DNA of 64,000 bases from Blasia pusilla (GCA_050084515.1 CM114273.1:43400001-43464000), one strand, 5' to 3'. Positions 30,790-40,824 are shown, counted from the stretch's first letter. Program-made: numbers and translations. Notes: generated by a model not told the origin, from the letters alone.

Positions 30790-31730
30790 TGGAGTAGTCT
30801 TAGAGTACCTTCGTCTTTGGCGCCTTGCAGCACCATGGATGCTAGAGAGCGGGATCGGATCCTACAGCGGGCCAGACGGTTCCGTTGGGAGGGGACACAT
30901 ATTTTGAGGGTTTGGGAGGATGACAGAGTACGCGTAGTGCCGCATCCTTTGCAGAGAGCACGACTAGTGCAGCATGCCCACGAGGAGTTGGGTCACTTTG
31001 GGGTGAAGCGGACGTATAGCTTGCTCGAGATTCAGTATTGGTGGCGAGGCATGCGGACCGGCGTCAGCAGATTTGTTGCCAGGTGCATGGTGTGTGATCG
31101 GGTCCGAGCATCGTTCAATGCTCCGACTCACGATTGCATCCATTACCGATCATGGGCTCGGGGTATAGATGGAGTTTGGATTTTGCAAAGACCTTTGCCC
31201 TTGACGGAGCGTCACAGTCGTTATGTGTTGGTGATGGTCGAGCACTTCTCGAAGTGGATCGAGTTGGTTGCATTGCCTGACTAAGCAAGTGAGGGAGTAG
31301 CTTATGCCTTCCTTGACAGAGTCTTTGAGTCATTATGGCGCACTGGTGAGGTGTTGATGCACCGAGTACCGATTTTCGCGGTGAGTTCCAAGCCTTGTGT
31401 GATCGGGCCGATCGACCACCGCGACGACCGCGGGATCATCCCGAGGCGGATGGATTAGCGGAGAGAGTTGTGCAGACGGTGAAGAGGGGTTTACGCAAGT
31501 ATGGCTTGCAGAGAGGTCACCTAGAGATTGGGACCTCCACTTGCCATGGTTGGCAATGGGATACTGATTCAGACGAGGCATCCTTAGCGTCTTTTTCACC
31601 GTACTTGCTACTTTATGTCGAGAGCCGATTTACCTGCGGCCATTCGTCGAGATCTTTGGTGAGGTGTCTGAACCTTGATGACCGGATGTATGGGTGCGAG
31701 CATGTTCTCGAGGGCTGAGTTATTTCGAGA
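30790..31730 (+). pseudogene. Element 2 DDE-type integrase
   Basis: Open from about 30817 with the HHCC zinc-binding domain (HAHEELGHFGVKRTYS ... CMVCDRV), then core sequence RYVLVMVEHFSKWIELVALPD, which ends in a TAA at 31282-31284. The remainder (ASEGVAYAFLDRV, LAERVVQTVKRGLRKYGL with the catalytic Glu) is scattered over frames to about 31720. The DQGTQF segment seen in element 3 is degraded here. The protein joins element DNA to target DNA. It is clearly a retroviral-type DDE integrase, not a tyrosine recombinase, which matters for the repeat layout. Confidence 0.85.
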
Positions 31731-31859
31731 GTGATGCCCATGGCGTTCGAGAACTTGGCGATTGCACAAAGATCGGGATACGTTGAGGTATCGACTATTC
31801 GAGGTGGTGGTTATCGACCAACTATCCGGAGGTTTCATCGGGAGATTATGTCTATTTGC

Positions 31860-32215
31860 AGCAGACGGCATCGACGACGTTGGATGTGACTGCAGGGCGC
31901 ACTATCCTGAGAGTGTGTGACATTTTGCCATCGGGTGTTCTCTTCTTTGGAGGGACACGATGGTATGGTATGGAAGGACCATGTGCGTAATTGTGCGCCA
32001 TGTCACCTTCCTAACATTGATGGTACAGTAGATCTGAGCTTAGTAGTAGTTCTTGTAGGCTTGCGTTGTATGTTGTGTGGTTCTACCTGCAGTGCGCCAC
32101 GATGCTAGTCTGTGATGGGTGTTCGAGAGGATGGCATATGGCATGTTTGACGCCACCTCTCACTAGGGTTCCTCAGGGGCGATGGATGTGTCCGGATGTA
32201 CATAGAGAAGGTAGT
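31860..32215 (+). pseudogene. Element 2 integrase C-terminus and PHD finger
   Basis: After the core come an SH3/chromo-like tail (the counterpart of TAGRTILRVREVLDSGVLML in element 3), then [18 protein letters not shown] and a PHD-type zinc finger: CMLCGST...[16 protein letters not shown]...WMCPDV (about 32067-32205). Relative to element 3 the last Cys of the Cys4-His-Cys3 set has become Val. PHD fingers usually read histone H3 tails; in a retroelement polyprotein it could target integration or the fused methyltransferase, which is inference. It sits where chromoviruses carry a chromodomain. Confidence 0.8.
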
Positions 32216-32370
32216 TCTACATTCCGACTTGTGTCTATGACATGGATGACAAGGAGGCGACTAACGATGGGGCCACATGAGCACCCGGCCTTCTTGCTCT
32301 TAGCGTCCGAGAGATGTATGTCATGGTAGGTAGGGATCGATGGCTATCTGGAGTTAGAGGGACCTAACCA

Positions 32371-32386
32371 CCAGCTAGGGGGGCGA
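32371..32386 (+). promoter_or_regulatory. Polypurine tract-like sequence before B1
   Basis: CCAGCTAGGGGGGCGA directly precedes B1. Element 3 has CCAGTTAGGGGGCCGA in the same place. A purine run at the boundary of a 3' repeat is where plus-strand DNA synthesis normally starts, so this marks B1, not A2, as the start of the 3' repeat region. Confidence 0.6.
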
Positions 32387-32496
32387 TTGGAGATATTTTG
32401 GTTCTTCTTGTCTCGTTGTTTGGATGCCATGAGTTAGCATGGGATCATGCGTGTTTGTGTGTATGTTCGGTGACAGCGATGTGTATGCGTACGACA
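32387..32496 (+). repeat. Element 2 repeat B1
   Basis: 110 bp from TTGGAGATATTTTGG to GCGTACGACA. It matches B2 apart from a 17-bp indel and a few substitutions. It is followed by a 2-nt spacer AC (32497-32498) and then A2. Confidence 0.88.
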
Positions 32497-32498
32497 AC

Positions 32499-33011
32499 TG
32501 TCACGTCTTTTAGGATAGATCGGTGGGATCTAATAGAGCGCCTTCATGATAGTGGAGGACACTCCCAGTAGGTCGAGGGTGACCTACTGAGGCCCTTGGA
32601 AACCTAAGGTAGCAAGTTTCCCCTTCGTTTCGGCTCATTTGGAGCCATATTAAGGAACTTACTATTTTAGGTAAGTACCATTTTGAGTATATGATCGACT
32701 TAATATTTTTGGTAAGTGGCCCTTGACCTCCTACATCAGGTCAAGAGCCAAGGAGGTGACTTGGGAGAATAGGTTACCATGGAGAGAGCTTGGGAGAGGA
32801 GAGGGGTATACCTCAAGGAGAGAGAGCTTGAGAGCTCATTCTCTCTTTGTTGAACCTCTTGGCATGAGGCGGCGGAGCTATGGTACCTTGCCTTGTGAGT
32901 GTAATCCAAGCCTCTCATTAGGAGAGTGGGTTTGGTTTGACATGAGAGAGAGTGCACATCTTTGAGAGCTATGGTGTGAGATGGTGGAGAGAGAGATTGG
33001 ATCTTACTTTA
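32499..33011 (+). repeat. Element 2 repeat A2
   Basis: 513 bp, TGTCACGTC to ATCTTACTTTA, nearly identical to A1. It runs straight into B2, where A1 instead runs into the leader. Confidence 0.9.
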
Positions 33012-33138
33012 TTGGAGATATTTTGGTTCTTCTTGTCTCGTTGTTTGGATGCCATGAGTTAGCATGGGATCATGCGTGTTTGTGTGTGTGTTCGGTGACA
33101 GCGATGTATGTTGTGTAGCGATGTGTATGCGCACGACA
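33012..33138 (+). repeat. Element 2 repeat B2 (right end)
   Basis: 127 bp from TTGGAGATATTTTGG to GCGCACGACA. It ends the element in GACA, complementary to the TGTC at the left end, and is followed by CCTTTC, which repeats the CCTT found before 22791. Confidence 0.88.
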
Positions 33139-34910
33139 CCTTTCAACACTACCAATATATGGCATAGCATTAAGGGAATCATCCCTCATAGAACCAATAG
33201 TATGATGACCACTTACATGGTTGATACTTCCTCATCATCTTAACTTTCTTGTATCGTTCTCTTGGAAGTTTCCAATTTATGCAAGATTGAGTGACTTCTT
33301 GACTTTTGGAACTGTCTCGACATTATGCATTGATGACTCCATATTCTCATATGGGAAGTTTAATTCATGAGGGGCAAAAGATTGTTGTTGAACAACTGTA
33401 GGCATTTAATGAGTATAAACCTCAAAATTATGAGGTGTGCGTGTGTTGTCCTCAATAAAACTTGGATCATCATTAATACGCTAATGAGCTTTTGGAACAT
33501 ACATATCCTCTGTGTATCATTAAATCCTCAATCAATATAGGTGTAGTATGTAATTGAAATTCATCATTAGGAATTATCTTAGAATTATTTTCATAAGTCA
33601 TAGACATGAGAAAAGAGAGATGGAATTAGACTTTCTAACTTAGTCAATAACAAAAGAAGCAAATGAAATATGAAGTATAATTACAGATTACATACCTTGT
33701 AAAAGTACATGAGAGACTATATACCTCAAAACCTTCGAAGCACTTCATATTTCATTTCATATGTTAATGAAAATAGGTACCTTTTACCTATGACTCATGA
33801 AAATACTTCTAAGATTCCCTCCACTCGGAGTACCTCTTCGAAATCACACAAATCTATGTGATATTTTGGAAGAGGAAGTGTGGGGAAAAAAAAGTTACAT
33901 AAAAAATGTATGGAACGAATGTTGGGCAACTCTTGAAATATGATACAAAACTACATATTCATAATTATGCATGGCATGGTCACCTTACATAGGTCGCAGA
34001 TATTGGATTGATTTGAGTATTGAGTACTTTCAACATTGTCATGTTGATATGCCAACAATAAATTGCTAATGTCGTGAATTGTGGAATTCTCTAGCATGCC
34101 AATATTTCCATTGACACATATAGATGTAAATTAATCAAGTTAACAAATAAGCATGAAAAGTTAGGGAGTATAAAAAATCAATAAATAGAGTTTTGAAATT
34201 ATTTGTTAAAAAAGTAGGTTAAAAATTGGTTAAAAAAGAATTCAAAAAGGTAAAAGAAAAATGCAGGGCGACACATGCAGAACACGACATGTGTCTCTAA
34301 AAACTCCATTGTATTTCAAGGTAGGCATATAACCACGGGTCGAGGCGAAAGCGAGGTGTATATGCACGGGACGGGGATGGACACCGCAAGGCACAGACAC
34401 TAACTAGTAAATTTATATATATGTGTAAATGATTATAAACAATTAGTACTTCATTATATCAAAAGTATAGTTACATATGCACATTCGAGAACTACAAATG
34501 GAACGTTACATCTAACCTTCAAAGAAATTATTAGAAATTTCGAGAGCTTATGGACTTATAGATGGATGGAAGCTCATTCGCGGTGTGGGATGTGTGAAGG
34601 GATAGAAGAGGAGGAGGAGGACTATGGCGGACGTTTAGAATTTTGTTTGTAACTATTTCCATGGTGATCCAATCTTTTCAATTTAAGGCCCAATGTGTTC
34701 ATCTTCTCAAGCTTGAACTTTGGGTTCTTCTTTTTTCCACTTAAGATTGAGATTTCCAAAGTATTTGGGATCTTTGGATCTCCTTCTCTCCTAAATGTGC
34801 TCATAGATTCCTATACGCAATTTCAAACATAGCGCTCTCCTTATAGAGTGATGCCGGGTTACCATTGGTTTAAGGGATTGCTCTTGCTTTTCTGAATCTA
34901 TTGATATGGG
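33139..34910. other. AT-rich stretch right of element 2
   Basis: The first 90 bases may continue the Helitron interrupted by element 2. A copy of the 14.3-14.7 kb dispersed repeat lies at 33930-34095. A 60-codon minus-strand ORF at 34622-34804 is not recognised. No other feature seen. Confidence 0.45.
33930..34095 (+). repeat. Dispersed repeat, third copy (see 14.3-14.7 kb)
   Basis: Shares AATATGATACAAAA, ATGGCATGGTCACCTTACAT, GATTTGAGTATnnAGTACTT and GTCGTGAATTGTGGAATTCT with the tandem pair on the left of the window. Confidence 0.55.
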
Positions 34911-35370
34911 TTGAGCCCAACATTACGAACTCATCCCCTCATAGCGGTCATTGGTGGGTGGCTCACTTACTCTCCATATCCTTTTTTTTTGGTGTTTCCA
35001 ATTTCTTTCATAACTTTCTTCTCGAATGTCGGTTTTGGGCGTGTTTGGGAGTGTTTCGATCGTCTTGACGAGTTCGTTCTTTTGATATCAAGTAGGTTTT
35101 CTAGTTTTTCTTCCTTCTTTGTAGGCGCCTATTTTTGTGTACGGGTTTGTTTTAGGTCAATTCCTCCCAAAAGTCTTCCTTGCTCTTTCAACTCCTTACC
35201 TTATTGTTTCGCCCCTACATACATTTAGGACATTAGAAATTCATATTCTTGAGCCACCTCTTCCGATACCATATCCATCACTTTTCCTTTTCAATTACTT
35301 TTTATATTTTTCTTATAGTAACTTTCAATCATAAATTTGGTATTGCCTAATCTTCATCTCTCCACTACTT

Positions 35371-35946
35371 TTGCTTTGTTCGTTATGCTCATGCTTTCTT
35401 CAAACCACGTTTCGTATGTTTTTTCTTGTCTTCGGAGACTTGCCTACCTTTACTTCTATGTCATTAGAGATGGAGTTGGATTCTCCATCTACTCGCTTAT
35501 TTGGTTTTACATGCCCTCCTACAGCCGTAACCTCTCCCCCTGGATCACCTCCTCATCGTCGGTCTCGCCATTTTCCTCCAGATGCTAATACACCCATTAC
35601 ACTCGCTACATTTCTTCCGAATTCTCCTCTTCTCCCTTATTTGCCTTCTCCTATTGAGCCTAATTGTGATCCATTATTACCGAATCCTTCTACTTTGCCA
35701 TCCCCACATATCTCATCTATGCCCTTGCTTCCAACTCCCATCTATTCTACCCAAATCTCCCCTCTTCCTCCTCCTCCTTCCCCAACCTATTTACCCCCTC
35801 ATCGTCGGCCATCACCACCTCTTGCACCTCCCACCTTCTCTCCTTGTAACCCTTCTACTTCTCCATTTGTACCAAAGGTTCGTTGCATACCTTGTGGTAA
35901 GGACTTTGCTCCTTATGGGATCAAAAGACACCAGCGGTACTGTTGA
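35371..35946 (+). pseudogene. Non-LTR element N-terminal zinc-finger region
   Basis: 191-codon frame, very rich in Pro, Ser and Thr (for example PLPPPPSPTYLPPHRRPSPP), ending with a zinc finger CIPCGKDFAPYGIKRHQRYC (CX2C...HX3C) just before TGA. R2-type elements carry one to three N-terminal fingers that bind the DNA target. The first 60 codons look unlike the rest and the true start is unclear. The downstream frame continues after a short shift. Confidence 0.6.
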
Positions 35947-35949
35947 TCC

Positions 35950-36925
35950 ATGCATGGGCCTTCAATCCCTAACCCGATACCAACTCCTACTACACTTCCC
36001 ACAATAACTGCTTGGACCTGGTTAAGCCAAATTGATCTCCTTTGCTCTTTCCATCCAGGTCTTCCTCGTCATAGACTCTACACTCGCATTCCTATTGCTC
36101 TTCGCCCCATCACCCAACAAGCTTTGCTATTCCCATTAGAAAGGTTAGCGCATGACCCCACAGATATAAATGCCTGGTATCTCCTATTACTCTTCCCACA
36201 ATGGGTTTTAGTCCTCCCTCCAAGGGGGGTGCAATGGGTCATCGTGAAACCTCCACAAGTATTCAACGCTTTATGTCAGGGGATTGGGAGAATCTTCAGA
36301 ATGAGCATGTACTTCGAGCTGAGGCCTTAGCTGCGGCTCATCCCACTCAACATGCCAATCATGGGAGGCCTTCAATACAACAACGCCTTCGACGAAGTCT
36401 ACTATTGGGGCAGGTTGGTGAGTTTTCACGTGCAGCTCGAGCATTGGGTCCTCTTTCTCCGGCAGTTCCAAGTGCGGAAATAGTGGCTCTCTTATAAGCT
36501 CTTCATCCTCCTTCAAGTGGCAATGCTCCATCTTTTGTGGAAGACTATACAACAGATCTTGACTTGGAGGTTTTCACAAGGGCTTTTCTGCATACTCCTC
36601 GCTTATCAGCAAGCGGGCTATCAGGGATGGTTTTTGAGCATCTCCGGGATTGCTTTATCCTAGCAGATTCAGCAAGTGGCTTTGTCTCTCTATATAAGGT
36701 GTGTGCACATATGGAGGCAGGTCGTCTCCCATCCTCTATCTCTAGGCTCTTAGGGGCTTGTGATAAGCCTCCTGCAGGTGTGCGCCCTTTGGCACACGTC
36801 AAGGTGATCCCATGGGGGGCCCACTCTTTGCCATTGCCCATTTTGTGCCCTTCGAGCATCAGCGCAAGCATTTCCATCTTTTCTTTTCCCTTCTATTGCT
36901 AATGACACTCACATTTTAGGTCCTC
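35950..36925 (+). pseudogene. Non-LTR element reverse transcriptase, internally deleted
   Basis: Frames 35950-36330, 36201-36497 and 36537-36810 give ALLFPLERLAHDPTDINAWY, LLFPQWVLVLPPRG, GQVGEFSRAARALGPLSPA, SGLSGMVFEHLRDCF, MEAGRLPSSISRLLGACDKP and GVRPLAHVK, the N-terminal RT blocks of this family. The sequence then jumps to GDPMGGPLFAIAH (motif B, about 36805-36845), so the motif A region is missing. Shortly after, in another frame, ANDTHILG (about 36897) stands where the family has ADDTHI, so the catalytic DD pair is lost. This copy cannot encode an active RT. Confidence 0.75.
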
Positions 36926-38560
36926 CTTTTGAAGTGGTTCCTCCTTATATCCATTTTGTGGAGCAACTCTTTTTCTTAAACCTTAAAGTCCAACCTAGTA
37001 AATGTGGAGTATGGTCTCCTTCATGCCTTCCCTCAAAATTCATCCCACCTACTCCTGATTTTCCCATTTACATTGAAGGGGTTAGAGTTCTTGGGGTCCC
37101 AATTGGCTTCATCGACTATGTCTTAAAGTTCTTGGATGAGGCTCTTTTGAAAGAGGTGGAATGGCTTCATTTATTACCTTATCTTGGGGATCCCCAAGTG
37201 GCTTATGGGATTCTCTCCCAATGTTTTCTTCGACGTCCTTCCAACCTTCTTCGCACTTGTCCTCCCACTTCAAGCTTCTTACATCGGCTGGCCTCTTTTG
37301 ATGCTTCTATCTTGGCAACTTTTGGTCAACTTCTTGGCCCGAATACCTTTGAGGGAGAGGATGGTGTCTTTGCTTCACGACAAGTTATCTTGCCTATTTC
37401 TTTTGGAGGGGTGGGACTATCCTCCAGTCACATCTGCTCCCGTAGCCTTTTTGGGGAGTTTGGCGTTGGTAGCACCAATTATGGCTTCAAGGTTTCTCCA
37501 AGGAGATACACCTATCTTGATGGATCATATCGCCCATGTCGAGGAGGGGGACTTGTTATTTCAACAACAACTGAGATCTGCACGAGCTCTTCTTCCTCTT
37601 GCTACACAAGCAATTTTACCCCCTTTCAGTCAACTAATTACAGAAGGGCTTGATCGACTTCAAGAGCATATCTCCGAGAATCTGCATCAAATCAACTTTT
37701 CCAACATTCTCTCAAAGGCTTCCTCCAACGCTAATCGAGCTCGTCTACGTTCATGTGCGGGTACCGGAGCGGGGGCGTGGCTTACTGCAAATCCTCTTAT
37801 TCTTCCATTTCGTCTTCCTCGAAGTATATTCTCGACAGCTTTACGGTTATGTCTTGGACTTCCCCATCCTTCTCTCTTAGGTGTGCCGAATTGTGTATGC
37901 GGGGATCCCATTGATGCCAAGGGTATCCATATTCTCCGATGTGCACATGGTGGAGAACGAACGGCCACACATGATGTCATTAGAGAGACGGTAGCATCGG
38001 TGGCTCGTACGGCATGATACACTGTTGGGCAAGAGCAACTCCATGTCCTACCTTCAACCACACAAGCAACCTCTCGTCGGAGAGTAGATCTTGTTATATC
38101 TCGAGGTGGATTCCGGACACTAGGTGATGTGGTGGTTGCTGATCCAACACGTTTTGACTTGGTGTGTAGAGCCGCACATACCAAAGATTTGGCGGCCGAA
38201 GCTGCAACAAGAATCAAGGAGTTAAGTTATGTTGTGAGACATACGACTGACCGATTTATTCCGTTTGCAGTGGAAATATTTGATCATTTACATGTGTCTT
38301 TTGATACTTTCCTGAAAACATGTGCTCACCACTCCCTAGAGAATCATCACCTTGCCCCTTCCCGTAGGCCTTCTCTCTCAGTTGTTACTACTTATTTTAG
38401 GCAATGCATCTCAGTGGCCTTACAACGTGCACAAGCCTTGGCATTAATACGTCGTACGGAGGTGGTGGGAGGTCGCTCACCTCGTCGTCCATTCACGTCT
38501 GACCAACCACTCGTATTCTTGTCAAATTTGTTTCAGACATTCAATCGTGTTGCTCATTGA
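36926..38560 (+). pseudogene. Non-LTR element thumb, CCHC motif and restriction-like endonuclease
   Basis: Frame 36934-37653 holds VQPSKCGVWSPSCLP, GVRVLGVPIG and ILPISFGGVGLSS. The overlapping frame from 37184 takes over at about 37470 and continues to 38560 apart from a TGA at 38015-38017. It contains GAGAWLTANP, ALRLCLGLPHPSLLG, the CCHC motif CVCGDPIDAKGIHILRC (CX1C...HX3C), then RRRVDLVISRGGFRTLGDVV, where Asp-x12-Asp matches the nuclease core (PD-x12-14-D, here VD), and IKELSY (K-x3-Y). DRFIPFAVEIF follows. R2-type endonucleases nick the target for target-primed reverse transcription. Confidence 0.78.
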
Positions 38561-40820
38561 GCCGGTATTTACATGGGCTTGTTACCATTTTCTTTTTACA
38601 TTTTTTTTGCATTTTCTTATTCCGCTTTTGAATTGTTATTACCTTTCTTTGTCCTCTTTTGAGATTTATTTTATAATAAAATGGATTCACTAAGATTTCA
38701 TACTCGCTTGACGGTTCTAAACTACAAATAAAACAACACGGCCGCCCTACGAGGAATACCAAGCGCCGCATGTGTAGGCCGGATCCATCGGTCCAGTTTG
38801 AAAGAAGATGAGCAGTGGTCATGTGCGCTTGGATCGTCCGGTCTAGTTTGAAGACGACGGACGCTGTCATGTGCGTCTGGTCGGATCGATCCAGTTGCAC
38901 AAAAGGAGGCCGCTGTCAGGGAATGAATCTGTCAGGGAATGAATGCGGCGGCCTACCCTGACACCTGACATGTGGGGTTGCCGTTGACGGGGGCACACTC
39001 AGCGTGATCCGGTCCTCTCGTCCTTTGCTGTGACTCCGGTCCTCCGCGCAGCGACGATGATATGCGTGTTGGCACGGGCGTACTTTAGCATGATCCAAAG
39101 TTCCCTGGGTCCCATCACTGGAACCCAGGGAGGCAGCGAGGGACCTCACCCGAGCGGGATATGTACAGACGACATGATATCCACCTACTGTGGTGGGGTT
39201 CCGGTCTCATAAGGTTTATTTTTTAGGTTTTAATGTCCTCTCTTTTATATTGTGATGGGTCATCCATCTTTTTTCCACATATATATTTTTTATTTTGAAC
39301 TGTGGTGATTATTAGTCTCATATAATGTTCGGCTAGAACTGGCATTCATTGTTCGAAATTTCAATTTAGCTTACAAGAATGAATGAAATAATTTATCTTT
39401 GTTTTCAGAATTCCATTCTAATTCTGATATTGCTGAACACAAATCTGAAACAGTTTTGTATTGAGAATGTGCGATTTCCAATTCAAATCTTCAAGTTTTT
39501 GGAAAATTTCTGATTAGAAAAGTGAGTTTTCTTTGTTAAATTTTTAAAAAACCGGCTAGAATGAAGAAATTTCCGACTACCTTGAGAGTTCTCTCAGAAA
39601 GCTACCGGTATGCATAAAAATCCTTGCCGAGCACTGGTCTCATACTCCATCCATATTTGGACGGACATGCCCAACTCCTATGCGTGTCTTCATAGAGTTC
39701 CACGAGCGGAGAGCCCAAGTAGTTTTGAATGGTGGTGCCGAGTAGTTGTCTTGTTTTCTTGTGCTGCGGGGAAGAAGAGTTGACATGGGATCACTCTTTC
39801 ATCCGTGAGCTTCCTGGAGAACTTCAATACCAATGAAGTCCTCCCTCCGTCTCCACCCATCTATATGCGATAGGTTTATTTTGGGTAAATAAGCTTTCAT
39901 GCCCAACTTAATAAATTAGTGATAAATTAGTGAATTCTGGTTTACTTAGGTACGATACGTGAAAAATTCCCCTTGGGAATAGTTCTTCGGTTAAATAGTG
40001 CACATGTCATAGAGAGGAATGCAAAAATACGACATACAATATTCCATCCTCTTTTAATAATATAGATATATTTAATAATTTTTATGAAATCTTAAATGGA
40101 GGGTTTGGTAGATCTTAGAGGAATCTCGTCTTAAAATTTTAATTTCCAAAATTTCCAAAACATGTACTCAATATGAATGTATGGGTCGACTTGGATCCTC
40201 CATAGATCCTTAGGATTTAGTTATTTTAAAGTGGCATGTGTGTTTTTGCTTAGTAGTATAGTTATAACTTTCATAAATCAGTTTGGAGTAGGGGAGAATT
40301 TAATACCCCTTGAGATCGAACATGGAAATTTTTCTTTTGAAATGCGTTGAAATTGTTTTCCTCTAGTGGGATATGCGTTTTGTTTTAATATTAAGGTGTG
40401 ATCCGAGCTATTTTGATACCTTTGAACCGGAGAAAAAGTATTTTATTTTTAAAAAATTACATATTTTTTAAACGTAAAGAAGAAAAAATATGTAAAAGTA
40501 ACATCTATGAAAAAAATTAGTTATTAATTTTTTTGAATAGTTGAATAAAAAATGATGACACGCAACATCTGCTTGTAAATATTTTACATTTTTAACCCAA
40601 AAAAGAGAAAAAAATAACATTATAGTTAACTCTTAGTTATTTTAGCGCATAACCCTAGAACCTAGGGGATCAAATGCTCCGACAAATCATTAGGTGGAGC
40701 ATTTTATGAGACCACCTTTTCTTGGAGAAAGTTGGCCATGTTAAGTGCCAACTTACCCTTTAGCGCTTGTGTGAGTCTTTCTTATGCCCTTGTATTATTT
40801 TTATAACACATGTTTTCCTT
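38561..40820. other. Intergenic stretch right of the non-LTR element
   Basis: A three-copy tandem repeat of about 55 bp at 38768-38896 contains CGGATCCATCGGTCCAGTTTG and diverged versions; GTCAGGGAATGAAT is doubled at 38916-38945. A 77-codon minus-strand ORF at 38916-39149 is not recognised. From 39200 the sequence is AT-rich without features. Confidence 0.5.
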
Positions 40821-40824
40821 GTAT

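Larger units (their letters stand above)
22791..33138 (+). mobile_element. Element 2: full-length Ty3/gypsy-like retroelement with DNA methyltransferase, PHD finger and split terminal repeats
   Basis: About 10.35 kb. Order: A1 (22791-23304), leader, gag, protease, DNMT, RT, RNase H, integrase, PHD finger, polypurine tract, B1 (32387-32496), AC spacer, A2 (32499-33011), B2 (33012-33138). The outer ends are TGTC...GACA. CCTT flanks both sides (22787-22790 and 33139-33142), extendable to ACCTT if the terminal A is shared. A1 and A2 differ by about nine substitutions and one 1-bp indel over 513 bp by eye, so insertion is fairly recent, yet the polyprotein has many frameshifts and stops. It interrupts a Helitron. 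RT and integrase type place it with Ty3/gypsy; the DNMT, the PHD finger and the repeat layout are atypical. Confidence 0.88.
35371..38560 (+). mobile_element. R2-type non-LTR retrotransposon (restriction-like endonuclease class), degraded
   Basis: A plus-strand element read through several frames: Pro/Ser-rich N-terminus with a C2HC zinc finger, RT, a CCHC motif and a C-terminal PD-D type endonuclease. This order (N-terminal finger, RT, CCHC, restriction-like endonuclease) defines the R2/NeSL/CRE-like group of non-LTR elements. There is no apurinic endonuclease as in L1. RT is shortened by an internal deletion and the coding sequence is broken by frameshifts and a TGA. The 5' and 3' boundaries are not defined: no target duplication or poly-A tail is obvious, though sequence up to 38690 is AT-rich. 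A related scrap lies at 11.7 kb. Confidence 0.78.

Noticed and set aside
32387-33138. B1/B2 as a simple target-site duplication around a solo A repeat
   Set aside because: A 110-bp duplication is far too long for an integrase, the B ends are conserved in element 3, and A1 has the same start without B.
35337-36007. Leu-rich hydrophobic ORFs as membrane proteins
   Set aside because: They are alternative frames of the Pro/Ser-rich N-terminus of the non-LTR element.
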